Origin: Candidatus Izemoplasma sp.
GTDB taxonomy: Bacteria; Bacillota_I; Bacilli_A; Izemoplasmatales; Izemoplasmataceae
Length of the DNA: 32,329 bases
Assembly (NCBI GenBank): GCA_007116245.1
Contig: SKIW01000090.1
Span: 1 to 32,329 of the forward strand
Direction: 5' to 3'
Positions 1-10,186 of the stretch are shown here, piece by piece. A program made the position numbers and the translations under genes. Each line of letters begins with the position of its first letter. Position 1 is the stretch's first letter. The notes under the pieces are model-generated. The model worked only from the letters and a program-made list of their open reading frames with translations. It did no database searches and had not been told where the DNA came from.

Positions 1-2598
1 AAACCGTTTGTAATTCGCGAGTTAATTAACCGTGAAATTTCATCAAATATTAAAAACGCGAAATCGTTAATCGAGCGCCTTGACCCTAAAGTTTGGTCAG
101 TTCTCGAAGACGTTATCCGTGAATATCCAGTGCTCTTAAACCGTGCACCAACCCTTCATAGATTGGGAATTCAAGCATTTGAGCCTAAACTTGTTGAAGG
201 AAAAGCGATCCGTTTACACCCGCTCGTCACTACCGCTTTTAACGCGGACTTTGACGGTGACCAAATGGCAGTTCACGTACCATTAAGTGAAGAAGCACAA
301 GCGGAAGCACGCGTTTTAATGCTAGCATCTAATAACATCCTTAACCCTAAAGATGGTAAACCCGTAGTTACACCATCACAGGATATGGTCTTAGGAAACT
401 ACTACCTTACTCTTGAGCGCGCTGGTGCAAAAGGCGAAGGGAAAGTATTCGGAGACTTTAATGAAGCTGTAATCGCTTTTGAAAACGGTGATATTTCACT
501 GCATGCACGCATCGCATTACGCGGGGATGCACTTGGAAATGCACCACTAACTAAAAAGCAAAAAAGTGGTTACTTAGTGACGACGTTTGGAAAACTAACT
601 TTCAATGAAATTCTTCCTAAAAGCTTTCCATATCTTAACGAACCAACAAGAGAAAACTTAGAAGAAAATACACCGAATACATACTTTATCGAACGTGGTA
701 AAAATATCCCAGAAGAAATAAAAAATATGCCGCTCGTCGATCCTTTCCGTAAACGTTTCTTATCGATGATAATCTCGCGTGTATTCGTTGAGTTTAAAAT
801 CAATGAAACGAGTAAGATGCTCGATAAAATGAAAAATCTTGGGTTTAAATACTCAACGTTTGCAGGAATTACAGTTAGCGCATTTGACGTTACACCGTAT
901 AGTCGAAAAGGCGAAGTTTTATCACGTGCAGATAAACGTGTCGAACAAATTCAAGAGTACTTCGAGACCGGACTATTAAGTGAAAATGAGCGTTATGAAC
1001 ATACGATTAAAATTTGGTCTGAAACCAAAGATGTCATTCAAAAAGGCTTACTCGAAGAACTTTCTAAAGATAATCATATTTATATGATGAGTGATTCTGG
1101 AGCGCGTGGTAACGCATCAAACTTTACTCAGTTAGCTGGTATGCGTGGGTTAATGTCTAACCCGTCTGGTAAAACGATTGAGTTACCGATCAAAGCCGCC
1201 TTTAGAGAAGGCTTAACGATGTCAGAGTTCTTTATCTCTACCCATGGTGCACGTAAAGGTTCAACCGATACCGCACTTAAAACCGCCGATTCAGGGTACT
1301 TAACACGACGTCTTGTAGACGTTAGTCAGGATTTAGTTATTACCGAAGAAGATTGTCAAACAGATCGCGGGATTGTCGTAAGAGACATCATTGACAACGA
1401 TGGTAAAATTATTGAACCGGTTGTTGATCGTCTAACAGGACGTTACAGTCAACAAACTGTCGTTCATCCCAAAACAGGTGAAATTCTTATCCAACGCGAC
1501 ACCTATATAACCGAAACAATGGCAAAAGAAGTTGTCAATGCAGGGATTAAAGAAGTCAAAATACGCACTGTCTTAACCTGTAACGCTAAAAACGGTTTAT
1601 GTAAAAGATGTTATGGACAAAACCTTGCAACCGGTGAAAAAGTTGAAGTTGGTGAAAGTGTTGGGATCATCGCAGCACAATCCATTGGTGAACCAGGAAC
1701 ACAGCTTACAATGCGTACCTTCCATACAGGTGGGGTTGCTGGTGCGGATATTACCCAAGGGTTACCACGTATTCAAGAGCTTTTTGAAGCACGTGAACCA
1801 AAAGGGAAAGCCGTTATTAGTGAAATCGATGGGACTGTAACTGACATCGAGCAAATAAATGAACGCTATAAAGTGACTGTCGAAGGTATCGATCGTCATG
1901 TTTACGAAACTAACAGTGGTGTAACACTGCTCGTAAAAGAAGGCGAAGATGTTGTGGCTGGTCAGCAAATTACAGAAGGATCAATCAACCCGAAACAACT
2001 ACTAAAAGCGACCGATGCAGAAACTGTTCAACAGTATATTTTAAAAGAAGTACAAAAAGTATATCGTGCACAAGGTGTTGAGATTTCGGATAAACATATC
2101 GAAATTATCGTCCACCAAATGATGCGAAAAATTAATATCATTATCGAAGGTGATACAGAGCTATTACCTGGAGCACAAGTTTCTATCAAAGAATTTAAAG
2201 AAGCGAATCGTCGTGCTATCACAGCGCGTTCATTACCAGCAGTAGGTCGTCCTGTGCTATTAGGAATCACACGTGCATCATTAAGAAGCGAATCATTCTT
2301 AAGTGCAGCGAGTTTTCAAGAAACCACAAGAGTCTTGACCGATGCGGCTATACGTGGTAAAGTCGATGATTTAGTGGGACTTAAAGAAAATGTTATTATC
2401 GGCGGGTTAATTCCTGCAGGGACAGGAATCTTAAAACACACCTCATTTGAGTATGAAAAACCTGAGCCTGAAGAAGTCGATATTTTAGAAGAAGATGAAT
2501 ACACCGCAGAACGTCCATTTGATTTTGATGAAGATACAGAAGATATTGTTTATGAAGATTTAATGGAAAGTTTCGATGATGATGACGGAGTTTATTAA
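1..2598 (+). CDS. rpoC: DNA-directed RNA polymerase subunit beta' (5'-truncated by window)
   Basis: Frame is open from position 1; [12 protein letters not shown] catalytic motif, C-terminal Zn site [11 protein letters not shown], bridge helix/trigger-loop region ([19 protein letters not shown]); stop TAA 2596-2598. Confidence 0.98.
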   Translation, partial: KPFVIRELINREISSNIKNAKSLIERLDPKVWSVLEDVIREYPVLLNRAPTLHRLGIQAFEPKLVEGKAIRLHPLVTTAFNADFDGDQMAVHVPLSEEAQAEARVLMLASNNILNPKDGKPVVTPSQDMVLGNYYLTLERAGAKGEGKVFGDFNEAVIAFENGDISLHARIALRGDALGNAPLTKKQKSGYLVTTFGKLTFNEILPKSFPYLNEPTRENLEENTPNTYFIERGKNIPEEIKNMPLVDPFRKRFLSMIISRVFVEFKINETSKMLDKMKNLGFKYSTFAGITVSAFDVTPYSRKGEVLSRADKRVEQIQEYFETGLLSENERYEHTIKIWSETKDVIQKGLLEELSKDNHIYMMSDSGARGNASNFTQLAGMRGLMSNPSGKTIELPIKAAFREGLTMSEFFISTHGARKGSTDTALKTADSGYLTRRLVDVSQDLVITEEDCQTDRGIVVRDIIDNDGKIIEPVVDRLTGRYSQQTVVHPKTGEILIQRDTYITETMAKEVVNAGIKEVKIRTVLTCNAKNGLCKRCYGQNLATGEKVEVGESVGIIAAQSIGEPGTQLTMRTFHTGGVAGADITQGLPRIQELFEAREPKGKAVISEIDGTVTDIEQINERYKVTVEGIDRHVYETNSGVTLLVKEGEDVVAGQQITEGSINPKQLLKATDAETVQQYILKEVQKVYRAQGVEISDKHIEIIVHQMMRKINIIIEGDTELLPGAQVSIKEFKEANRRAITARSLPAVGRPVLLGITRASLRSESFLSAASFQETTRVLTDAAIRGKVDDLVGLKENVIIGGLIPAGTGILKHTSFEYEKPEPEEVDILEEDEYTAERPFDFDEDTEDIVYEDLMESFDDDDGVY

Positions 2599-2605
2599 TT
2601 AATTT

Positions 2606-2640
2606 AAGGTGGGTGTTGAAAAACATCCACCTTTCTTTAA
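2606..2640 (+). terminator. Rho-independent terminator after rpoC
   Basis: AAGGTGGGTGTT-GAAA-AACATCCACCTT (12-bp stem with one G-U, GAAA tetraloop) followed by TCTTT. Confidence 0.85.
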
Positions 2641-2658
2641 GGAATCAGATAATATCTA

Positions 2659-2687
2659 TTGACACACCAGGTTCAGTGTTATATAAT
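2659..2687 (+). promoter_or_regulatory. sigma-A-type promoter of the rpsL operon
   Basis: TTGACA (2659-2664), 17-bp spacer, TATAAT (2682-2687). Confidence 0.85.
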
Positions 2688-2797
2688 AACACTTGCGAAA
2701 AACATAAAAACATAGAGTTTATATAACAACCACTGTTTTTATTAGTAAAACCGACACACATGGATGTGTTGCAGTATGAAGAGAGGAGGAATACCCC

Positions 2798-3208
2798 ATG
2801 CCAACGATAAATCAATTGGTAAGAAAAGGAAGACATTCCAAAATTAAAAAAACCAAATCACCACACTTAGGGATCGGCTTTAACTCACTGAAAAAAGAAT
2901 ATACCGACACCCCAAGTCCGCAAAAACGTGGCGTTTGTACACGTGTTGCAACCATGACACCAAAAAAACCGAACTCGGCACTACGTAAATACGCTCGTGT
3001 GCGTTTGACTAACGGTATCGAAGTGACTGCTTATATTCCAGGAATCGGTCATAAACTTCAAGAACATAGTGTTGTCTTAATTCGTGGTGGTCGTGTAAAA
3101 GACTTACCGGGTGTTCGTTATCATATCGTTCGTGGTACGAGAGACACGACAGGTGTTGAAAATCGTAAACAAGGACGCTCGAAATACGGAACTAAAAAAG
3201 AACAATAA
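2798..3208 (+). CDS. rpsL: 30S ribosomal protein S12
   Basis: [12 protein letters not shown] start, [11 protein letters not shown] and [29 protein letters not shown] motifs; SD GAGGAGG. Confidence 0.99.
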   Translation: MPTINQLVRKGRHSKIKKTKSPHLGIGFNSLKKEYTDTPSPQKRGVCTRVATMTPKKPNSALRKYARVRLTNGIEVTAYIPGIGHKLQEHSVVLIRGGRVKDLPGVRYHIVRGTRDTTGVENRKQGRSKYGTKKEQ

Positions 3209-3251
3209 CATAAATTTAATCATATTAACGATATGAAAGGAGGAGCCGACT

Positions 3252-3722
3252 ATGCCTCGTAAAGGACATATAGCGAAAAAAGATGTATTACCCGATCCGA
3301 TTTATCATTCAAAACTTGTGACTAAACTGATCAACAACATCATGATTGATGGTAAAAAAGGAACGGCACAAACGATTTTATATAACGCTTTTAAACGCGT
3401 TGAAGAAATGACTAATAAACCCCCAATAGAAGTATTTGAGGAAGCATTAAATAATGTTATGCCAACATTTGAAGTACGAGCTCGACGCATCGGTGGACAA
3501 AACTATCAAGTTCCAAACGAAGTTAGAGAGGAAAGACGTTTCACGTTAGGTCTTCGTTGGTTAACATTATACGCTCGTTTACGCAACGAAAAAACGATGG
3601 AAGAACGTCTAGCCAAAGAAATCGTTGATGCAGCAAACGGAATTGGTGCATCAGTTAAAAAACGTGAAGACATGCACAGAATGGCAGACGCAAACAAAGC
3701 ATTTGCGCACTATAGATGGTAG
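3252..3722 (+). CDS. rpsG: 30S ribosomal protein S7
   Basis: [50 protein letters not shown]. Confidence 0.99.
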   Translation: MPRKGHIAKKDVLPDPIYHSKLVTKLINNIMIDGKKGTAQTILYNAFKRVEEMTNKPPIEVFEEALNNVMPTFEVRARRIGGQNYQVPNEVREERRFTLGLRWLTLYARLRNEKTMEERLAKEIVDAANGIGASVKKREDMHRMADANKAFAHYRW

Positions 3723-3737
3723 AAAGGAGCACTCATT

Positions 3738-5807
3738 ATGGCACGTGCATTTAGTTTAGAAAAAACACGCAATATCGGCATCATGGCACATATCGATGCG
3801 GGTAAAACCACGACAACTGAACGTGTCTTATTTCATACCGGCAAGATTCATAAGATGGGTGAAACACATGATGGTGCTTCCCAAATGGATTGGATGGAAC
3901 AAGAACAAGAACGTGGGATAACGATTACTTCCGCGGCAACCACGGCGTTTTGGAGAGAACACCGTGTCAACATTATCGATACACCAGGTCATGTCGATTT
4001 TACTGTAGAAGTTTCGCGATCATTACGTGTACTCGATGGCGCTGTTACCGTACTTGATGCGCAAGCAGGCGTCGAGCCACAAACGGAAACTGTATGGCGT
4101 CAAGCCACAGAATATCGCGTCCCAAGAATTGTATTCATTAATAAAATGGATAAAATTGGCGCGGATTTCGAATACAGTATTTCAACTATAAAATCGCGTC
4201 TTGGTGTTACAACCGCAGCGATTCATTGGCCCATTGGCGCTGAAAATCAGTTTTCAGGAATCATCGATCTAATCGAAAAACGCGCCTATCATTTTGATGG
4301 TGCTGCTGATGAGGTTGCTAAAGAGATAGAAATTCCTGAACATTTAGCTGACATCGTAGAAGAAAAACGTAACGAACTTATTGAAATCCTTGCGGATTTT
4401 AGTGAAGAAATTATGTTACTCTACTTAGAAGGTGAAGATGTTCCGGTAGAACTTATTAAAGAAACGATTCGTCAAGCCACTTTAAATGTTAAATTTTTCC
4501 CTGTACTCTGTGGAAGTGCCTTCAAAAACAAAGGGGTAAAAATGATGTTAGACGCAGTTATCGATTTCCTTCCGGCACCAACGGATGTCGTTGAAGTCAA
4601 AGGAAAACTTAAAGATGGTAGCGAAATTCGCGTACCTTCTAGCGATGACGAAAAATTCGCTGCATTAGCATTTAAAGTTATGACAGATCCCTTCGTCGGT
4701 AAGCTGACCTTCTTCCGAGTTTATGCAGGGGTATTAAAAAAAGGTTCATACATTTCTAACACCACGAAAAACACAAAAGAAAGAGTTGGGCGTATCTTAC
4801 AGATGCATGCTAACCATCGTGAAGAAATCGACACAGTTTACGCAGGTGATATAGCAGCAGCGGTCGGTCTTAAGAACACAACGACAGGGGATACTTTAGC
4901 ACAAGAAAAATACGATATTATACTTGAACAAATGAAATTCCCTGAACCCGTTATCAGCGTTGCAATCGAACCAAAATCGAAAGGTGACCAAGATAAAATG
5001 GGTATAGCACTTCAAAAGCTTGCCGAAGAAGATCCAACCTTTAGAACATACACCGACGGTGAAACAGGACAAACTATTATTGCAGGTATGGGAGAACTTC
5101 ACTTAGATATTATCGTTGATCGAATGAAACGTGAATTCAAAGTTGAAGCAAACGTAGGTGCACCTCAAATTAGTTACCGTGAAACGATTACTACAATGGC
5201 TGAAATCGAAGGGAAGTTCGTTCGCCAATCTGGTGGACGTGGGCAATACGGACACGTTTGGATTAGATTCGAACCTAACCAAAATAAAGGGTTTGAGTTC
5301 CAAGATAAAGTCGTTGGTGGAGTGGTACCAAGAGAGTATATTCCTGTAGTTCAAAAAGGATTAGAAGAATCACTCGAAAACGGTATCCTAGCAGGGTATC
5401 CAATCATCGACCTTAAAGCGACTTTATATGATGGTTCATACCACGAAGTCGATTCATCTGAAATGGCATTTAAAATTGCCGCATCAATCGCATTAAAACA
5501 AGCAAAAGACCATTGTAAAGCAATTCTATTAGAACCTGTCATGGATGTTGATGTTATCGTCCCAGACGATTACTTAGGAAACGTGATTGGTGATATTACT
5601 TCAAGACGTGGTAAAATCGAAGCGCAAACCCCACGTGGTAACGCGCATCAAATCGAAGCGAAAGTACCACTTGCAGAAATGTTTGGTTACGCAACCAGCT
5701 TACGCTCGAACACTCAAGGTCGTGGAAACTACTCAATGCAGTTCTCACACTATGACCCAGCACCTAAATCAATTGCTGAAGAGATTATCAAAAAACGTAA
5801 CGGCTAA
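3738..5807 (+). CDS. fusA: Translation elongation factor G
   Basis: [23 protein letters not shown] (catalytic His present), NKMDK, domain [18 protein letters not shown]. Confidence 0.99.
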   Translation: MARAFSLEKTRNIGIMAHIDAGKTTTTERVLFHTGKIHKMGETHDGASQMDWMEQEQERGITITSAATTAFWREHRVNIIDTPGHVDFTVEVSRSLRVLDGAVTVLDAQAGVEPQTETVWRQATEYRVPRIVFINKMDKIGADFEYSISTIKSRLGVTTAAIHWPIGAENQFSGIIDLIEKRAYHFDGAADEVAKEIEIPEHLADIVEEKRNELIEILADFSEEIMLLYLEGEDVPVELIKETIRQATLNVKFFPVLCGSAFKNKGVKMMLDAVIDFLPAPTDVVEVKGKLKDGSEIRVPSSDDEKFAALAFKVMTDPFVGKLTFFRVYAGVLKKGSYISNTTKNTKERVGRILQMHANHREEIDTVYAGDIAAAVGLKNTTTGDTLAQEKYDIILEQMKFPEPVISVAIEPKSKGDQDKMGIALQKLAEEDPTFRTYTDGETGQTIIAGMGELHLDIIVDRMKREFKVEANVGAPQISYRETITTMAEIEGKFVRQSGGRGQYGHVWIRFEPNQNKGFEFQDKVVGGVVPREYIPVVQKGLEESLENGILAGYPIIDLKATLYDGSYHEVDSSEMAFKIAASIALKQAKDHCKAILLEPVMDVDVIVPDDYLGNVIGDITSRRGKIEAQTPRGNAHQIEAKVPLAEMFGYATSLRSNTQGRGNYSMQFSHYDPAPKSIAEEIIKKRNG

Positions 5808-5820
5808 TTGATTTAATAAC

Positions 5821-5849
5821 TTGCAATATCAGTTATTTTAAGGTAAAAT
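5821..5849 (+). promoter_or_regulatory. Putative tuf promoter
   Basis: TTGCAA (5821-5826), 17-bp spacer, TAAAAT (5844-5849). Confidence 0.5.
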
Positions 5850-5856
5850 AACCATG

Positions 5857-5882
5857 TTATAAGACCAAATTATAAGACCAAA
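5857..5882 (+). repeat. Perfect 13-bp tandem duplication in tuf leader
   Basis: TTATAAGACCAAA at 5857-5869 and 5870-5882. Confidence 0.95.
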
Positions 5883-5900
5883 TCAAGGAGGAAACCTATA

Positions 5901-7091
5901 ATGGGTAAACAAAAATTTGAACGTACAAAGCCCCATGTTAATATTGGAACAATTGGACACGTAGACCATGGGAAAACCACTTTAACAGCTGCAATCGCAA
6001 CTGTTCTATCTAGAAGAGGCATTGGTGATACACAAGCGCAAGATTACGCTTCTATCGATAATGCACCTGAAGAAAAAGAAAGAGGAATTACAATCAATAC
6101 AGCACACATTGAGTATTCTACTGAAGCGCGTCACTATGCACACGTAGACTGCCCAGGACATGCCGACTATGTTAAAAACATGATTACTGGTGCGGCACAA
6201 ATGGACGGAGCAATCTTAGTTGTTAGTGCTTCTGACGGACCGATGCCACAAACACGTGAGCATATCTTATTAAGCCGTCAAGTTGGTGTACCTAAACTTG
6301 TTGTGTACATGAACAAAGTTGATATGGTAGACGACGAAGAATTACTTGAACTCGTAGAAATGGAAATTCGCGATTTATTAACTGAGTACGACTTCCCTGG
6401 AGATGATATTCCAGTTATTCGTGGATCTGCTTTAAAAGCACTCGAAGGTGATGAGAGCTATGAAGACAGCATCATCGAGCTTATGGAAGCAGTCGATACA
6501 TACTTCGATAACCCAGTTCGTGAAACTGAGAAACCATTCTTAATGCCAGTTGAGGATGTATTCAGTATTACTGGACGTGGAACTGTTGCAACTGGACGTG
6601 TAGACCGCGGTACAGTTAAAGTTCAAGAAGAAGTTGAAATCGTTGGTATTAGACCAACACGTAAAACCGTTGTTACTGGTGTTGAAATGTTCCGTAAATT
6701 ATTAGACCGTGCAGAAGCCGGAGACAATATTGGAGCATTATTACGTGGAATCACACGCGACGATGTACAACGTGGACAAGTGCTTGCTAAACCAGGAAGC
6801 GTTACACCACATACTAAGTTCCGTGGTGAAGTTTACGTATTAAGCAAAGAAGAGGGTGGACGTCATACCCCATTCTTCTCAAATTACAGACCACAATTCT
6901 ACTTCCGTACTACAGATGTTACAGGTGTCATCGAATTACCACAAGGTGTTGAGATGGTTATGCCTGGCGACAATGTAGAAATGATTGTAGAACTTATTCA
7001 CCCAATCGCTCTTGAACAAGGAACCAAGTTCTCTATCCGCGAAGGTGGACGCACCGTAGGTGCAGGCGTTGTTGCTGAAGTTACTAAGTAA
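5901..7091 (+). CDS. tuf: Translation elongation factor Tu
   Basis: [41 protein letters not shown]; full-length 396 aa. Confidence 0.99.
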   Translation: MGKQKFERTKPHVNIGTIGHVDHGKTTLTAAIATVLSRRGIGDTQAQDYASIDNAPEEKERGITINTAHIEYSTEARHYAHVDCPGHADYVKNMITGAAQMDGAILVVSASDGPMPQTREHILLSRQVGVPKLVVYMNKVDMVDDEELLELVEMEIRDLLTEYDFPGDDIPVIRGSALKALEGDESYEDSIIELMEAVDTYFDNPVRETEKPFLMPVEDVFSITGRGTVATGRVDRGTVKVQEEVEIVGIRPTRKTVVTGVEMFRKLLDRAEAGDNIGALLRGITRDDVQRGQVLAKPGSVTPHTKFRGEVYVLSKEEGGRHTPFFSNYRPQFYFRTTDVTGVIELPQGVEMVMPGDNVEMIVELIHPIALEQGTKFSIREGGRTVGAGVVAEVTK

Positions 7092-7110
7092 GCAATCAAA
7101 TTAAAATGTC

Positions 7111-7162
7111 AAAGGCCATAAAGTTAGGATCATATGATCTTCTATCTTTACGGCCTTTTTTT
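7111..7162 (+). terminator. Rho-independent terminator after tuf
   Basis: AAAGGCCATAAAG...CTTTACGGCCTTT interrupted stem, with inner GATCATATGATC palindrome, followed by T7. Confidence 0.85.
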
Positions 7163-7216
7163 AAAACAGGACCTCAAAGTGCACAAACTAAACTATGACA
7201 TGGAGGAATCGTAGAT

Positions 7217-9289
7217 ATGAAACAATATCCAACCGAAAACATTCGTAACATTGCAATTATCGGGCACCTCGGATCAGGAAAGACATCTCTCACAGAATCC
7301 TTGCTTTATGTTTCAGGTGCTATCGAAAAAAAAGGTGAAGTCGAAAAAAAGTCAACAGTTTCAGACTATTTGCCTGAAGAACACAACCGTTTAACATCAT
7401 TATCAAGCAGTCTTATCCCTATTGAATGGGGAGATTACAAATTAAACTTTATCGATACGCCAGGTAGTGAAGAATTTGTTGGTGAAATCAATCAAGCATT
7501 GACGGTAGTTAAAGCCGCAATCCTTGTTATTGATGGAGCAAAAGGAATTGAGGTAGGAACAGAACGCCTTTGGATTGAGCTAAACAAACGCCATATTCCT
7601 ACGATCATCTTCATTAACAAACTTGATAAAGAAAACATCAAGTTCGATGAACTCATCCAAGATATCCGCAACCGTTTTGGCAAACAAACTGTCCCTTTCG
7701 CATGGCCTATCGGTGAAGGTGAATCCTTTAACGGATATGTCGATTTAGTGAACGACGTTGCAAAAGTTTCCGATGGAACGCAATGTGTACCCACAGATAT
7801 GCCAGACAACATGAGTGATATCGCTGCAGAAATGCGTGAACTCATAATCGAATCTGTTGCAGAAACATCTGAAGCATTGATGGAAAAATACTTTGAAGGT
7901 GAAGAACTTACAGAAGGTGAAATCCGCACAGGATTAAGACTCGGTGTACTAAGTGGAGACCTTAAACCAATCCTAGTAGGATGCGCTACAAAAACATTAG
8001 GTATTCGTACAATGCTCGATATGTTAGGAACTTTCTTACCAGCACCGAATGAACTTAAAGCAATGAAAGGTACTGATGTAGAGACTAAAGAAGAAGTAGA
8101 GCGGAAAACGAGTAATGATGAACCGTTTAGTGCGTATGTTTTCAAAACAACAGTCGATCCATTTATCGGTGCTGTAAACCTATTTAAAGTCGTATCAGGG
8201 ACACTTAAATCCGGAAGAGAAGTTTTAGTTACAAACACTAAGAAAACCGAAAAAGTTAACCAACTCTTCACGTTGATGGGAAAAACACAAATCCCTGTTG
8301 ATGAGCTTTCTGCAGGAGACATCGGTGCCGTTGCAAAACTTGACAGTATTTTCACTGGCGCAACGTTGTCCGATCCTAAAAAACCAATTCTATATACCCC
8401 CGCAGAAGTTCCATCAGCTACTATATACGTAGCGATTCAACCAAAGCATAAACAAGATGAAGACAAAATCTCTACAGCGTTACAACGTCTAAACATCGAA
8501 GATCCAACCTTTGAGGTAAAACGCAATAAAGAAACAGGACAATTACTCATTGGTGGACAAGGAATGACACATATCGGATTTATTTTAGACAAAATGAAAA
8601 ACATGTTTAAAGTTGATGTCGATACATCAGATCAAAAAATCGTTTACCGTGAAACCATTAAGAAAATGACTCAAGCTCAAGGTAGACATAAAAAACAATC
8701 AGGTGGATCCGGACAATTCGGTGACGTTTGGATTCGTTTTGAACCACTTAATCCAAACGAACATAAATTTGAGTTTGCAGAAGAAGTCTTCGGTGGAGCT
8801 GTACCTAAAAACTACTTCCCCGCTGTTGAAAAAGGACTTATCGAAACATTAGAACACGGACCATTAGCTGGATTCCCAGTAATCGGTCTTAAAGCGACAC
8901 TTTATGATGGTTCTTATCACGCGGTTGACTCAAACGAAATTTCGTTCAAGCTCGCCGCATCACTCGCTTTTAGAAATGCTATAAAGGAAGCGCAACCAAC
9001 TGTTTTAGAACCCATTATGCGTGTTGAAATTACGGTGAAAGACGATTATGTAGGAGACGTTATGGGCGATATAAACAAACGCCGTGGACGTGTTCTCGGT
9101 ATGGATCCAATTTCGGACGGTATTCAAAAAGTGTCCGCAGAAATTCCCGAAGCTGAAATCGTGAAATACACCATCGATTTAAAAGCGATGACGCAAGGTA
9201 GTGGGGCTTTCGTACGTGAGTTTGCCCGGTATGAAGAAGTGCCAGGAAATTTGATCGACAAAATTATTGAAGAGTACAAAAAAGACTAA
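7217..9289 (+). CDS. EF-G-like translational GTPase paralogue
   Basis: EF-G domain architecture over 690 aa (GHLGSGKTSL, DTPGSEEF, NKLDK, QSGGSGQFGDVWIRFEPL), divergent from adjacent fusA. Confidence 0.92.
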   Translation: MKQYPTENIRNIAIIGHLGSGKTSLTESLLYVSGAIEKKGEVEKKSTVSDYLPEEHNRLTSLSSSLIPIEWGDYKLNFIDTPGSEEFVGEINQALTVVKAAILVIDGAKGIEVGTERLWIELNKRHIPTIIFINKLDKENIKFDELIQDIRNRFGKQTVPFAWPIGEGESFNGYVDLVNDVAKVSDGTQCVPTDMPDNMSDIAAEMRELIIESVAETSEALMEKYFEGEELTEGEIRTGLRLGVLSGDLKPILVGCATKTLGIRTMLDMLGTFLPAPNELKAMKGTDVETKEEVERKTSNDEPFSAYVFKTTVDPFIGAVNLFKVVSGTLKSGREVLVTNTKKTEKVNQLFTLMGKTQIPVDELSAGDIGAVAKLDSIFTGATLSDPKKPILYTPAEVPSATIYVAIQPKHKQDEDKISTALQRLNIEDPTFEVKRNKETGQLLIGGQGMTHIGFILDKMKNMFKVDVDTSDQKIVYRETIKKMTQAQGRHKKQSGGSGQFGDVWIRFEPLNPNEHKFEFAEEVFGGAVPKNYFPAVEKGLIETLEHGPLAGFPVIGLKATLYDGSYHAVDSNEISFKLAASLAFRNAIKEAQPTVLEPIMRVEITVKDDYVGDVMGDINKRRGRVLGMDPISDGIQKVSAEIPEAEIVKYTIDLKAMTQGSGAFVREFARYEEVPGNLIDKIIEEYKKD

Positions 9290-9293
9290 ATAT

Positions 9294-9320
9294 AACGGTG
9301 TGCCACGCACACCGTTTTTT
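9294..9320 (+). terminator. Rho-independent terminator after EF-G-like gene
   Basis: AACGGTGTGC-CAC-GCACACCGTT plus T-tract. Confidence 0.92.
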
Positions 9321-9415
9321 TATTGTATAAGCTATGATATAATGACTTGAACACAGTATATATTCTGAAAAAAAAACGAAAAAAAGGTATAATAACACCA
9401 CAAGGAGTGAGCACT

Positions 9416-10186
9416 ATGTTTATTGATACCCACGTTCATTTAAATAACCCAAAACTATATAAAGAACTCGATCACTATATCGCAAAAGCAAAGGCCGAAA
9501 ACGTGAATGTCATGATTGTGATTGGATACGACCATGAAACCAATCAAAAAGCAATTGAAATCGCAGAAAAATATCCTTTTATATACGCGTCTATCGGTTA
9601 CCATCCAACCATCGCAAAAGACATTCTTGAAAAAGACTTCACATTACTAGAAAAATTACTAAAACATCCTAAAGTTGTTGCTATTGGTGAATGTGGACTG
9701 GATTTTTACTGGGATAAAGACCACGTCAATGAGCAAATTAGTGTATTCAATAAACAGATTGAACTCTCTAAGCAATACCAACTTCCGATTGTGATACATA
9801 TGAGAGACGCCACAGAAAAAACATATCTAACTTTGAAAGATAATACACCGGATAAAGGAATTATGCATTGTTATAGTGGCTCAAAAGAAATGGCCATTAA
9901 GTTTATTGATCTCGGACTCCATATTTCTCTTGGAGGACCCGTTACCTTTCTAAACGCAAAGACACCAAAAGAAGTCGCAGAAGTTGTGTCTTTAGATAAT
10001 TTGCTTATTGAAACAGATGCACCTTATTTAGCGCCCCATCCTTATCGCGGAAAACAAAATGACTCCAGTTACTTACCACTGATCGCCCAAGCGATTGCGG
10101 ATATAAAAGGTATCCCTATTGAAACCGTCGCCTTAAAAACGACTGAAAACGCGGTTAAACTATTTAATCTTAAGGAGAATGAATAA
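9416..10186 (+). CDS. tatD: TatD family metal-dependent hydrolase (DNase)
   Basis: MFIDTHVHLN start (SD AAGGAG; the ORF-track start at 9347 is too far upstream), IGECGLDFYWD, ETDAPYLAPHPYRGK. Confidence 0.93.
   Translation: MFIDTHVHLNNPKLYKELDHYIAKAKAENVNVMIVIGYDHETNQKAIEIAEKYPFIYASIGYHPTIAKDILEKDFTLLEKLLKHPKVVAIGECGLDFYWDKDHVNEQISVFNKQIELSKQYQLPIVIHMRDATEKTYLTLKDNTPDKGIMHCYSGSKEMAIKFIDLGLHISLGGPVTFLNAKTPKEVAEVVSLDNLLIETDAPYLAPHPYRGKQNDSSYLPLIAQAIADIKGIPIETVALKTTENAVKLFNLKENE

Noticed and set aside
570-803. Numerous short antisense or out-of-frame ORFs in rpoC, fusA, prfA, topA, ftsY, ffh (for example 570-803, 15735-16022, 16251-16562, 31829-32113)
   Set aside because: All lie over strong coding sequence of conserved genes with no recognisable protein features or ribosome-binding sites.
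7492-8355. 287-aa minus-strand ORF inside the EF-G-like gene
   Set aside because: Ser/Pro-rich low-complexity translation antisense to a well-conserved coding region; no SD or promoter; typical mirror ORF of codon bias.
9347-9415. N-terminal extension of TatD (MNTVYILKKKRKKG...)
   Set aside because: TatD proteins begin at MFIDTHVHLN; a good SD precedes 9416 and the extension overlaps promoter-like sequence.
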